A stretch of DNA of 64,000 bases, from the NCBI GenBank assembly GCA_029204045.2, contig JAQNDB010000158.1, positions 59,889 to 123,888 of the forward strand, given 5' to 3'. Of the stretch, positions 32,864 to 43,074 are shown one piece after another; positions within the stretch are counted from its first letter, which is position 1; each line of letters begins with the position of its first letter. The translations under genes were made by a program, and so were the position numbers. The stretch is from Tillandsia leiboldiana. Its lineage: Eukaryota > Streptophyta > Magnoliopsida > Poales > Bromeliaceae. The notes under the pieces were generated by a model. That model was not told the origin of the DNA, searched no databases, and saw only the letters and a list, made by a program, of their open reading frames with translations.

Positions 32864-34237
32864 TGTAGAGTTATTATGGATCCACAAGGATCTAAATAGG
32901 TACTATCAAACAACTAGAGGGGGGGTGAATAGGTGTAATACTTAAAAACTCAATCTCAGTGCAAAATAAAAACCAATGCGGAAAATAAAAACAGCACACC
33001 GAGATTTACGTGGAAACTCCAATCCAGGAGAAAAACCACGGGACCAACACGCAATAACAATCCACTAAGAATAGAAGAATAACAAGGTGATTACCGACTC
33101 CACGGACTCAACCCCTCCTTCAGCTTCTTCGCACCTTGCGCTGACCGGTTGGATATCCATGCAATAACAATCCCTAAGAAAAGAAGAATAACAAGGTGAT
33201 TACCGTCTCCACGGATTTAACCCCTCCTTCAATTTCTTGGACCTCGCGCTCCACCGTTTTGCCCGTCCACTGCTCACGTTCGAATCCACGAACGCACGCT
33301 TCGAATCCACGAAACGCCTTTAGCACACCGAATCCACGATGCCACGTCGAATCCACGACGCAAACTCAGTCGATAAGAATATTGACTTCGATGGTGATCC
33401 TCTGCTTAGATTCTCATTGAGGAACCGTAGAAGAAATCTCTAAGCAAAGATTAGATCAATTCGACAAAAGATATGTTCTTGAAAGAACCATCGAATTGAC
33501 CTAAAAGAGGCTATAAAGAAGAACGATAAAAACCTAGCCTCTAGGGTTGCTCTCAAGAGTTTTATAAAATGATCGGCCGTAGCTCCCACGTTTTTGAGAA
33601 ACCCTAAGAGTCTATTTATAGTTTAGAAACCTTTGGAAAGAGATAAGAATAAAAAACTTACCTTATCTGGAAATTTTCAGGACGACGATCCGGATCGGAT
33701 TTACTGCGATCCGGATCGTCGTAACGAGATTGACGATTCCAGAAAACCAAGGGTTCGGGATCCGGATCGCATTGCCCGATCCGGATCGTTCATACAAATC
33801 AGAAAACTTAACATTCGGGATCCGGATCGGAAATTGCATGGATCCGGATCGAAGTCTTGTATGAAGCAACAACCTTCGGGATCCGGATCGTTGGCTCTGA
33901 TCCGGATCCTGAACAAGTCCGAACACCAGTTTTTGATTATTATGCAATTAAAAGTTTATCCAAGTGTTTCTACACTATAAGAAAGTATTCGGATCACCAC
34001 AAATATTTAGTTAAACATACCTGATCCTCTTGAATACTTTCTTCTTGAGATTGATGTAACTGATCCACAATTCTTCAACTTCAATCTTCAAGACTCAAGA
34101 CACTGAGTGTCAACTTGAGCTCTTGTTGAATCTTTTCTAAGTCTTTGATTGCTGATTGACAATTTGATCCCTTTAAGACTCCGACTCAACTCACTGACTT
34201 GACTCACGAAATATGCCAAGACCAAAATGCCGTAACA
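32864..34237 (-). repeat. Sire-2 internal (3') LTR
   Basis: This is a 1374-bp LTR, TGTTACGGC...CTCTACA on the minus strand, nearly identical to 37884-39255. It contains eight CGATCCGGATC boxes (33686-33909), a TATA box (33613-33620) and the hairpin array (33277-33360). Confidence 0.93.
33277..33360 (-). other. Hairpin array with TGGATT loop, Sire-2 LTR (inner copy)
   Basis: Sense-strand stems around loop TGGATT are CGTTCG/CGAACG, CGTTTCG/CGAAGCG (one G-U pair), GCATCG/CGGTGT (two G-U pairs) and CGTCG/CGACG. Two shorter relatives with loops TGGAGA and TGGAGT lie at about 33221 and 33093. It occupies the same LTR position as the Sire-1 array but has different stems. Confidence 0.75.
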
Positions 34238-34261
34238 ATCTCCCCCTTTGGCAATTTCGTG
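34205..34261. other. Inverted repeat spanning polypurine tract and LTR start
   Basis: CACGAAATATGCCAA (34205-34219, in the LTR) is complementary, with one extra base, to TTGGCAATTTCGTG (34248-34261, outside the LTR). The LTR boundary at 34237/34238 and the terminal polypurine tract lie between. From memory, a precisely placed inverted repeat here is a Sirevirus trait. Confidence 0.75.
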
Positions 34262-34740
34262 ACAAAACCCAAAAATACATAAAAGCGCTCAAGTCACTTA
34301 TCTTAAACCAAAAATCGAAATTCAATGTTATCACCAAAACATTGATTTTCTTTGCGTGAAAGATCCAATAAATACAAAATTACATTTGAACCAAACAGTC
34401 CTAGAACATACTCTATGACTTAGGACTTGGAGTCTTAAAGTGATGTAATTCCTGCAAAACAAAACTCCAAACAAAATCAAACGTCAGTCGTTAGAAATTA
34501 AAATCCTACATTTGATCCGTCTTCCTTTTGGTTCTTTTGTTTTTCTGCTCTTTCAATTTTTTCTTTGTCTCCCCCTATCTTGAGCATCTCTAACATGTTC
34601 TCCATGTTCTTGAGCATCTATGTTCTCCCCCTTTGTGATACGATCATCATTTTCCGTTCTCCCCCTATCTCGATGATCTCATCTCTGTCTCCCCCTATTT
34701 CTCTTCTCCCCCTATTTCTCTTCTCCCCCTTTTTGTCACA
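34238..34740 (-). other. Multiple polypurine tracts of Sire-2
   Basis: The terminal tract is GCCAAAGGGGGAGAT (minus strand, 34238-34252). Further copies of GGGGGAGA follow at about 34567, 34624, 34655, 34690, 34707 and 34724, seven in all. Clusters of such tracts upstream of the 3' LTR are, from memory, characteristic of Sireviruses. Confidence 0.85.
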
Positions 34741-35886
34741 AATTGTCAAACAGTGAACATACTAGACAAAAGGAAATCACTAACAGCATTAGTTCATAGA
34801 GAAAGAGAGATAAAAGCTCAGTTCCGGTATATAACAGAAATGCAGATTGCGTACCTGTACCAGAAAGCAAAAATCAAATAATTTCTTGAAACAAATCCAG
34901 ATTTTGGAATCTTTGAATTACCGATTTGTATTCAATCAAGAAAACAATTTAAGTGCTTTAAACAATGAATTCACACAGATGCCATTCAATCCAATTAATT
35001 TCACAAAAATTAAAAAGATTTACTCCAAAATCATGAAAAATAAAGGTAAAACATTATAAAACGTTTTTCATGTTATATTCATCAAACACAAGTCATCAAA
35101 AATAATCTTGAGATCCAAACTCTATCAAGATGTAACGGATTTACAAAGATGACTTACGGAGATTTCCAAATGACATCAATTCTGAATTTTTACCCTTTCA
35201 AATAGAGATAATCACTAAAATACCTAAGGGTGGCTCTTTGAGCATCTTTCAACTATCCCACCTTATACCAACCAGGAGATTGTTCAAAATATAAGAGTTT
35301 TGCATATAAATCTCCAAATGCTTCAACTAAAGATTTTCTCATAAAATACTATCAAGCATCCATAACATGTGGTAGCTTCACACACAAACCGGACGACCGG
35401 GGTGGCAGCTCTTTCCAGCATGTGGTGGTAGTTTTCACACTCCTTTCGGATGTAACTCTTTCCACATCTTTCATAATTCAATTATTTACCCTTGTAAGAA
35501 GGCAATCTCTTACGTGAAAGAATTAAATCCCAAATTTTAGTCAATCGGTTGTCTCATGTTTATCACAAAGAACTCACACAACCGAGATAGATTAAGCATC
35601 TAAAGATCACACATGATTTCTAAAATTTGATGCTTATAATATCAAAAACTCCTATAATGAAGTATCTTCAAGATTATGATTATGGAGTAAAGTTGATAAT
35701 CCAAATAAAATTAATTTGGAGTGAATAAACGTGAAGCCCTTTTTATTCAATGCACTTGTTCAGTAAAAACCCTTTTGTTCAAAAACAAAGTATAAAAACG
35801 AAGAGCATTGAAAAACATGTAATGCAAAGATTAAGAAAGATATGAAGGGAAAACCAATCAAAGCATTACATACAGTCATAAGCTAA
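34741..35886 (-). other. Sire-2 non-coding interior after gag
   Basis: This is AT-rich sequence with no credible open frame or domain. It lies where pol would be in a full element, so it is probably the original 3' non-coding region joined to gag by deletion of pol. No host gene or env-like frame is seen. Confidence 0.6.
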
Positions 35887-37849
35887 TTAGAACTTAAGAC
35901 AAGGAAAGATATCACCTTTCCGAATCCAAAATCGCTGGATTTTGGGTTGTCTTGATTCGTTGTGGCCGGGGGTTGTCCGCTTTGACTGTTGGTCCACCTT
36001 AGGTCTTTGCCTCGCAATGATCCACTTGTATGATTGATGTTGTGGCTCGGACCTTTGGTGGGTTGAGTGAACTCCTTTGACTTGATGTGTCTTTTGATTC
36101 CGTTGAGTTCGCTCCGTAGATGAAGTTGCCGAAGAATTCTTCTTTCTCTTTTTCGGGCAATCCTTCACCAAATGTCCTTCAAGTCCACATAGGTGACAAG
36201 TTCTTCCTTTCAATTTAGTTGTGGAACTTGAAGCCTTCACAGTTTGGTTCTTTTTAAATCCCAAACCAACCTTGCTTGATTGACCTAATCCGGACATACA
36301 ATCAAGTTTCTTGGAACCAGTTGAAAGCCTTTGTATGTCGGATTTAAGTTGATGAACTTGCTTGGTCAATGCTTGATTGGTGACATGTATTTCCTCAAAC
36401 TGCTTTTCAAGAAAATCAATCTTGTTAATATGGGAATTAACGACCGTTTCCGATTGATTTATCTTTTCTTGGAGGATTTTATTATTATCCAATGAAAAGC
36501 TCTCGTTCCTCCTCGAGATCATGAAGTTTGATCTTTAAAGCATGATTCTCGTCTTGATCTTCAAGTCGTTGCTTTCTCAACTTCTTGATATGTTTGGCCA
36601 TCTTCTTAGATTCCGCAAGAAGTTGTTGATATGCCTCAACGAGTTCTTCCTCGTCCGACTCCCCCTCACTTGATGACTCTCCGCCGGATGTTGATGTTTC
36701 ATGCAAAATCAAAGGAATAGAGTCAGTGATTAAAGATGATAAGCAACCATTAGAAGAGGGAATATAAGAGGCATGAGAAGCAACTACTTTTTCCCTTTTA
36801 CTTGAGGTCGATTCATTAGAAGTAGAATCGTCCCAAGTTTTTGCTTGCAAAGCCCTCTTTTTATATGATTTCGGAGAAGGACAATCCGTTGAAAAATGGC
36901 CGTAGCCTTTGCATCGATAGCATTGGATTTCCCCTTCGAAATCATCTTTCTCTTTTTCTTTAGAGGGTTTTGCAAAGCTTTTGAGATTAGAGGATTTAGA
37001 ACCCGATGATCCTTTAGATGGTTTCGTGGATGAAGATCCATCGGTTCGATTCTTCCAAAATTTCCGACGAAATTTCTTTACGATCCGCGCCAATTGTTCT
37101 TCAAAATCGGCAAAAGAGATTTCATCGTCGGAACTTGATTCGCTATCTTCTTCCTTTGTTGATTTGAATGCAATACCTGTAAGCTTAGAAGAAGACTTGG
37201 AAGAAACTTGATTAGTAGGAAAAGTCATTTCATAAGTTTGCAAAGCACCTACTAATTCCTCTACACTCATCTCATCCGGATGACTAACGGTTTCAATGGC
37301 GGTAACCTTTGCCCTAAACCATTCCGGAAGAGTCCGAAGTATCTTTCTTACAATTTTCGACTCCGGGATCTTTTCTCCTAGATTAGCACATGTATTAATT
37401 ACATCTTGAAGTCTAGTGTAATAATCTGTAAACAATTCATGCTCTTCCATATGAATAGAGTCAAATTGACTTGTAAGCATCTGGAGCTTTTGAATTTTTA
37501 CAAGATTAGTACCCTCATGTGTAATTTTGAGAATATCCCAAATTTCCTTCGCGGTTTCACACGCGGAAATTCTTGTAAATTCAGTCGAGGAAAGAGAGTT
37601 AAATAAAGCGTTCATACCTTTCGCATTGTAAGAAGATCTTTCAAATTCCTCTTTGGACCATCTAGAGCGAGGTTTTGGGGTAGTAGAATTTCCTACTTCC
37701 TCAACAGGATGCACCCAACCGCATTCCACGGATTGCCATACTCGCTCATCAATTGCGATGAGAAAAGCTCTCATCCGCACTTTCCAATAAGCATAATTAG
37801 TCCCATCAAAAAGAGGAGGTCTATAAATATTACCACTTTCACCCATCAT
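35887..37849 (-). pseudogene. gag: Sire-2 gag, one frameshift
   Basis: The start chosen is MMGESGNIYRPPLFDGTNYA at 37849, 22 bases after the primer-binding site. The open stretch begins upstream inside the LTR but that part is not Gag. Capsid part, then zinc knuckle CYRCKGYGHFSTDC near residue 310, then a glutamate-rich coiled coil. A one-base shift near 36490-36510 (after HDLEEER) moves to a second frame that continues the coiled coil (NKILQEKINQSETVV, VHQLKSDIQRL), the second knuckle CHLCGLEGHLVKDC, and the stop after KGDIFPCLKF at 35887. It resembles Sire-1 Gag throughout. Except for the shift it is whole, so a helper role, packaging the element's RNA, is conceivable in the past; this is inference. 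Confidence 0.9.
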
Positions 37850-37870
37850 GATAGATAAACCTAAAACCCT

Positions 37871-37881
37871 CTCTGATACCA
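37871..37881 (-). other. Primer-binding site of Sire-2
   Basis: TGGTATCAGAG on the minus strand, just inside the 5' LTR end. Confidence 0.88.
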
Positions 37882-37883
37882 AT

Positions 37884-39255
37884 TGTTGAGTTATGAATCC
37901 CAAAGGATCTAAATAGGTACTATCAAACAACTAGAGGGGGGGTGAATAGGTGTAATACTTAAAAACTCAATCTCAGTGCAAAATAAAAACCAATGCGGAA
38001 AATAAAAACAGCACACCGAGATATACGTGGAAACTCCAATCCAGGAGAAAAACCACGGGACCAACACGCAATAACAATCCACTAAGAATAGAAGAATAAC
38101 AAGGTGATTACCGACTCCACGGACTCAAACCCCTCCTTCAGCTTCTTCGGACCTTGCGCTGACCGGTTGGATATTCACGCAATAACAATCCCTAAGAAAA
38201 GAAGAATAACAAGGTGATTACCGTCTCCACGGATTTAACCCCTCCTTCAATTTCTTGGACCTCGCGCTCCACCGTTTTGCCCGTCCACTGCTCACGTTCG
38301 AATCCACGAACGCACGCTTCGAATCCACGAAACGCCTTTAGCACACCGAATCCACGATGCCACGTCGAATCCACGACGCAAACTCAGTCGATAAGAATAT
38401 TGACTTCGATGGTGATCCTCTGCTTAGATTCTCATTGAGGAACCGTAGAAGAAATCTCTAAGCAAAGATTAGATCAATTCGACAAAAGATATGTTCTTGA
38501 AAGAACCATCGAATTGACCTAAAAGAGGCTATGAAGAAGATCGATAAAAACCTAGCCTCTAGGGTTGCTCTCAAGTGTTTTATAAATTGATCGGCCGTAG
38601 CTCCCACGTTTTTGAGAAACCCTAAGTGTCTATTTATAGTTTAGAAACCTTTGGAAAGAGATAAGAATCAAAAACTTACCTTATCTGGAAATTTTCAGGA
38701 CGGCGATCCGGATCGGATTTACTGCGATCCAGATCGTCGTAACGAGATTGACGATTCCAGAAAACCAAGGGTTCGGGATCCGGATCGCATTGCCCGATCC
38801 GGATCGTTCATACAAATCAGAAAACTTAACATTCGGGATCCGGATCGGAAATTGCATGGATCCGGATCGAAGTCTTGTATGAAGCAACAACCTTCGGGAT
38901 CCGGATCGTTGGCCCTGATCCGTATCCTGAACATGTCCGAACACCAGTTTTTGATTATTATGAAATTAAAAATTCTTCCAAGTGTTTCTATACTATAAGA
39001 AAGTATTCGGATCACCAAAATTATTTAGTTAACCATACCTGATCCTTTTGAATACTTTCTTCTTGAGATTGATGTAACTGATCCACAATTCTTCAACTTC
39101 AATCTTCAAGATTCAAGACACTGAGTGTCAACTTGAGCTCTTGTTGAATCTTCTCTAAGTCTTTGATTGCTGATTGACAATTTGATCCCTTTAAGACTCC
39201 GACTCAACTCACTGACTTGACTCACGAAATATGCCAATACCAAAATGCCGTAACA
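37884..39255 (-). repeat. Sire-2 5' LTR
   Basis: This 1372-bp LTR has a TATA box at 38631-38638, boxes at 38704-38927 and the hairpin array at 38295-38378. It abuts Sire-1 3' LTR sequence at 39256. Confidence 0.93.
38704..38927 (-). promoter_or_regulatory. Eight CGATCCGGATC boxes, Sire-2 5' LTR
   Basis: The layout equals the Sire-1 array: four pairs, CCGAA after the second box of three pairs, and GTCGTCCTG after the last. The box differs: GATCCGGATC, again a perfect palindrome, in place of GTCCGGAC. Single boxes have point changes, for example near 38730 and 38917. The same array is at 33686-33909 in the inner LTR. Confidence 0.8.
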
Positions 39256-40478
39256 TCTTGAAGATTGAAGATGAAAAATTTGGATCGTATACCTCAATCT
39301 CATGTAAGAAGAATTCAAAAGGATCAGGTACGTTTAATTAAATAAGTTTGATGATCTGAATACTTCTTATAGTGTAGAAACACTTGGATGAATTTTTTAT
39401 TGCATAAAAATCAAAAACTGGACATTCCATATGTTCAGAGTCCGGATCGAGCTTTACAGTCCGGACCCCGAACATAGGTTAGTTCGTGCATAATTCCAGT
39501 CCGGACCCTGGGAATTTCAGTCCGGACCCCAAACGTGGAATTTGCAAGAAAAGCATGAACAGTCCGGACCGTGGATTACAGTCCGGACCCCGAATGTCGT
39601 CTTTTCTGGAAATTGTCTGTTTCGCTGAGACAGTCCGGACCGCCAATTCCAGTCCGGACTGTCGTCCTGAAAAATTCCAGAAATGGTTAGTTTTTTATTC
39701 TTATCTTCTTCCACAAGTTTTCTAACCTATAAATAGACCCTATGATTCATATTTTAGGGTACGACGGAAAACGTGAAAAATACGACCGAAATAGAAAAAT
39801 TCACATATAGAGAAGAAAGGAAATACTAGATTTAATTCTATGTTTCTTCATCTATATTGATTGATTTGATTCTAGGTTTTCATACTCAGATTTTGAGTAG
39901 AATCAAATCAATGAATACTTAGATGGTATTTCCGATCTATTTCTAATTTAAGTATTCGGCGGATCATCACCACCCAAAAAACAACGATTTCCCCAAAATC
40001 GGCGCGTGGACTCGCGTGACCTTGTGGATTCAAGGTGCTACCGCTCTCGTGGATTCGGAGCGAGGTACGTTCATGGATTCGAGATGTGCTACTGGGTGAA
40101 GACCGTGGATTCGGTCGGACGTCGTGGACTCGACGTTGGACGCCGTGGATTCGACGTTGGACGCTAATCGTGGATTCGAGCAGCGTTGCGGAGCGAGCGG
40201 AGAAGATCTACTAGGAGCGTATGGAAAAGGTTGAGTCGTAAGTGTGTACGGTAAATCTCCTTGTACGTGTGTTAATTCTAGTGGATTTCACCGTGTTATC
40301 GGTCCCGTAGTTTTTTACTCCGGATTGGAGTTTTCCACGTAAAAATCTCTGCGTGTTATTTATTTTTCCGCATTGGGTTTATATCGCAAAGATTTTTGAG
40401 TGTTTATTATTTACACCTATTCACCCCCCTCTAGGTGTTTTTTTCCCCTATTTAGATCCAATTATACATAACCCAACA
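39256..40478 (+). repeat. Sire-1 3' LTR, first 43 bases missing
   Basis: It matches 492-1751, starting TCTTGAAGATTG and ending CCCAACA. It has the box array (about 39435-39660), a TATA box (39728-39735) and a hairpin array at about 40004-40186. One hairpin here has stem ACGCT/AGCGT (40161-40186) where the 5' LTR has GCGC/GCGC, a paired change. Its missing start lies beyond the Sire-2 insertion and was lost. Confidence 0.9.
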
Positions 40479-43074
40479 CGCGCCACGTGGCGGCCCCGGT
40501 TTGGAGGGTGCAGGTGCGCGCGGTGCACCCGCGGGCGCGCGGCTGCGGCCGTACGCGCACGCGGGCGCTGACGCGCGGGCCGTGCGCTGACCGCGCGGCT
40601 GCGGCCGTACGCGCAGGCGGGCGCTGACGCGCGGGCCGCGCATTGACCGCGTCGGTTGGCGTGTCGGGAGAGGCGGCGCCGCGCCACGTGGCGTGGCGCC
40701 AGCTGGTTGGCGCCGAGCCGTGCGGGACACGTGGCGGCGCTTGATTCGTGGGCGCCGTTGTCCGCTGTTATGCGGACACGTGTCGCGCCCGGGATATTCC
40801 GGGCGCTGGAAGTTGGGCCGCATTTCGGCCCGGTTTCGGGGCTTGAATGATTCGGGCCCCCGAAACCGGGGACACAGTGGTAATTAATCGAAAAGTTTTT
40901 TTGGGCCTATTTAAGCACCCCACCTCTCTCTCTTCTCCTCCCTTTTTCGAAACTTAGAGAGGGAATAGGAGGGAGAGTTCTTTAGAGAAGTCGTTCCTCT
41001 GGTTATTTTACATCTCGTGGTGGATTTCCAGAATTTTTGGAGGCTCGACAACGGCGATCCAAATTTTATAGTGCTCCTCGATTTTCCCCCATTTCGTCCC
41101 GTTTTCATCACTTCTTAGTCCGAGAAGCCCCCTGCGCAGTATAAGAGGCTGTGTTTGACGATTTCTAGGCCATTGTGTTCCTGAGAGGTAGGGCTTCATT
41201 TTCTGTGTTGGTGATCTTTTTGGATTCCGGATTCTTGGCACAGTTCCCAAGGCATTTTTGACACCCCATTTGCTGTGTGGAATTTTGGACAGTGGCGGCT
41301 TCATTTATTTATATCATGGGGTAGGAGCATCGGATCAAGGCGTATAAATAGTCGTTTTGGGCCTACTCTTCGCGAGGAACGCAATCGTGAATTTTCTGGG
41401 ATTTTTAGAGCTTGGCACAAAGGTGAAATACCTCATTTTTCGTGCTGTTTGGAAAAACAGCAAAAGCTGTGTTTTTGGGCTTGTACATTTACACCTTGTG
41501 CAATGTGTGTTGCTATAGGGCACTGTTTTCGGCAGACAGCGATTTTAGGGGACAGCGGGCAGCGGGGAGTTTCTTCGGGTGTAGTGCGCGCTTTTCGAGG
41601 TGGGTGGTTGTGTTTCCCTCACTGTTGAAATGCTCACTAGGATTATTAGAGTTTCCCCAATTTAAATGTGACAATCTAATATTTAATGTGAGAACCTAGT
41701 GTATTGACCCCACAACTTAATTGATAGCCTTTATGTATTAAACTTGGGACAATACTGTTGGACAAATGCTATATCCTAACCTTGCATGCAATTGACTTAT
41801 CATGTTGGTATATTAAGATCAATCTTTTTAAAATAAATATCGGACACTTTTCTACAGTTTTAAAAGGGGACAAATGCATGCTTGTATGGACATCTTGTTA
41901 GGCCACTATTTATTGCTACACTATCTTATTAGGACTTGACTTAGGAGAAACCATGTGTAGTTATTCTCCTTGTTATACTTATGCATGTTGCTCGAGTTCG
42001 AGCAGAGTTTTGGGATAGTGTAGTTGGGATCTTGAGTCTGGGACAGTTTAGACTCGTTGGTGGGTTGTGGGGCATTATGGCAGCCGCGGACGTTAGGCGG
42101 TTGACCAGATATTTTTACTTTATTAGATTAGGATATATGGGTCTGGCAGCGACCGCGGATTTTGGGCGGTTAACCGGATATTTATCATCACATCATATTG
42201 GGGATCGGGGTTGCATTAGTGGATGGAGTTTCCCACGTTGATCATAGTCATGATCCAGTCCTGTTATTGTGAGATATTGATGACAGGGTTACTTTACTCG
42301 CGTGGGTCGCTCCCCTCGAGTGCCACTCCGGAGTAGGCTTTCGACCGTGACTGGTGCCGGTCAGTTGGACAGTTGTGAGTTATGACAGAGCAGGCAGTGC
42401 CAATACTTTTTTGCCCTTTGATTGGGTTTCTTTAGGCAGTTAGCCTTATAGTTGCATGCATACAGTTATCTTTTTGGCACTACATTTAGAGGCATAGTAG
42501 TAGTAGTTTCCTTTTTCAGCAGCCTTTATAGCTTACCACTGTTCTTTCCTTTTTTCCTCTTATAGTCCTGGTGGGTGCATCAGCGTTTGAGGTTTTACCC
42601 ACTAGGGGAGGCTACTGGTTTATTTAGTAGTGCTCACCCCCATAGTTGTTTTCTGTCTTTTCCCCTTTGTATTGCAGAGTCGTCTGCGGGAGCTGCTGGG
42701 CCATCAGCGGCGGATCGAGGTAAGAGGATTGCGGACTAGCTAGATCGTCTACCCCGACCGTGAGAGTAGCTAGACTTTTATTGTACCCCCCTCTTTGTAT
42801 CTCATGCGGTAGCACTTTATTTTTAGGTCTGGCTTTAGCTAGCTGTTTGTATTTAGTTTGGTGAGCTGGGAGTTTATTGTACTTTTATTTCAGCTTGTAT
42901 CTTATTTCCAGTCTGAGATTACTTATAGTTCTTTTAGTTCAGCTCCGTTTTATGCTCTTTTATTATCTCTCTTATATCTGATCAGGTTACCAACGCTTCG
43001 TGTACATAGAAAATTCCGTGTGCACGGCGGATCTGTGGACGAGCCGGGTTCTGGTTTACACTCGGGGCGTGACA
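40479..43074 (+). repeat. LTR-5: gypsy (Tekay-type) LTR, 5' part missing
   Basis: It begins within the GC-rich U3 zone and ends GGGGCGTGACA. It is similar to the Tek-1 LTR in opposite orientation. It has G-boxes at 40484, 40685, 40728 and 40777, a TATA-like TATTTAAG at 40908-40915, and hairpins with GGAYNTTRG loops at 42081-42103 and 42150-42172. The left end is cut by Sire-1. It abuts LTR-6 inside that LTR, so it probably was inserted there. No coding content; open frames are spurious. Confidence 0.82.

Larger units (their letters stand above)
32717..39255 (-). mobile_element. Sire-2: gag-only Sirevirus derivative in tandem LTR form
   Basis: On the minus strand: LTR (39255-37884), primer-binding site, gag (37849-35887), about 1.6 kb non-coding with repeated polypurine tracts, LTR (34237-32864), then again a primer-binding site and gag start, cut at 32717 by Tek-3. 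There is no protease, integrase or RT: gag ends in the WIRKGDIFPCL stretch that in Sire-1 precedes protease, followed by stop and 3' non-coding sequence. It is inserted in the 3' LTR of Sire-1, 43 bases after its start. Confidence 0.85.
449..40478 (+). mobile_element. Sire-1: Sirevirus-like Ty1/copia retrotransposon, broken by nested insertions
   Basis: Parts in order: 5' LTR (449-1751), primer-binding site, gag (1785-3504), Tek-1 insertion, gag end to integrase (14807-16630), Cas-1 insertion, RT-RNase H (24915-26490), a short 3' non-coding piece, then a region replaced by Tek-3 and Sire-2, and finally the rest of the 3' LTR (39256-40478). Sirevirus assignment rests on the long Gag with coiled coil, the LTR repeat boxes, and relationship to Sire-2, which has the multiple polypurine tracts. 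Bases flanking the two outer ends do not match (GTGCC at 444-448, CGCGC at 40479-40483), so the outer ends may derive from different insertions. Confidence 0.85.

Noticed and set aside
34741..35886. env-like gene expected in some Sireviruses
   Set aside because: No open frame of useful length and no signal or membrane segment pattern.
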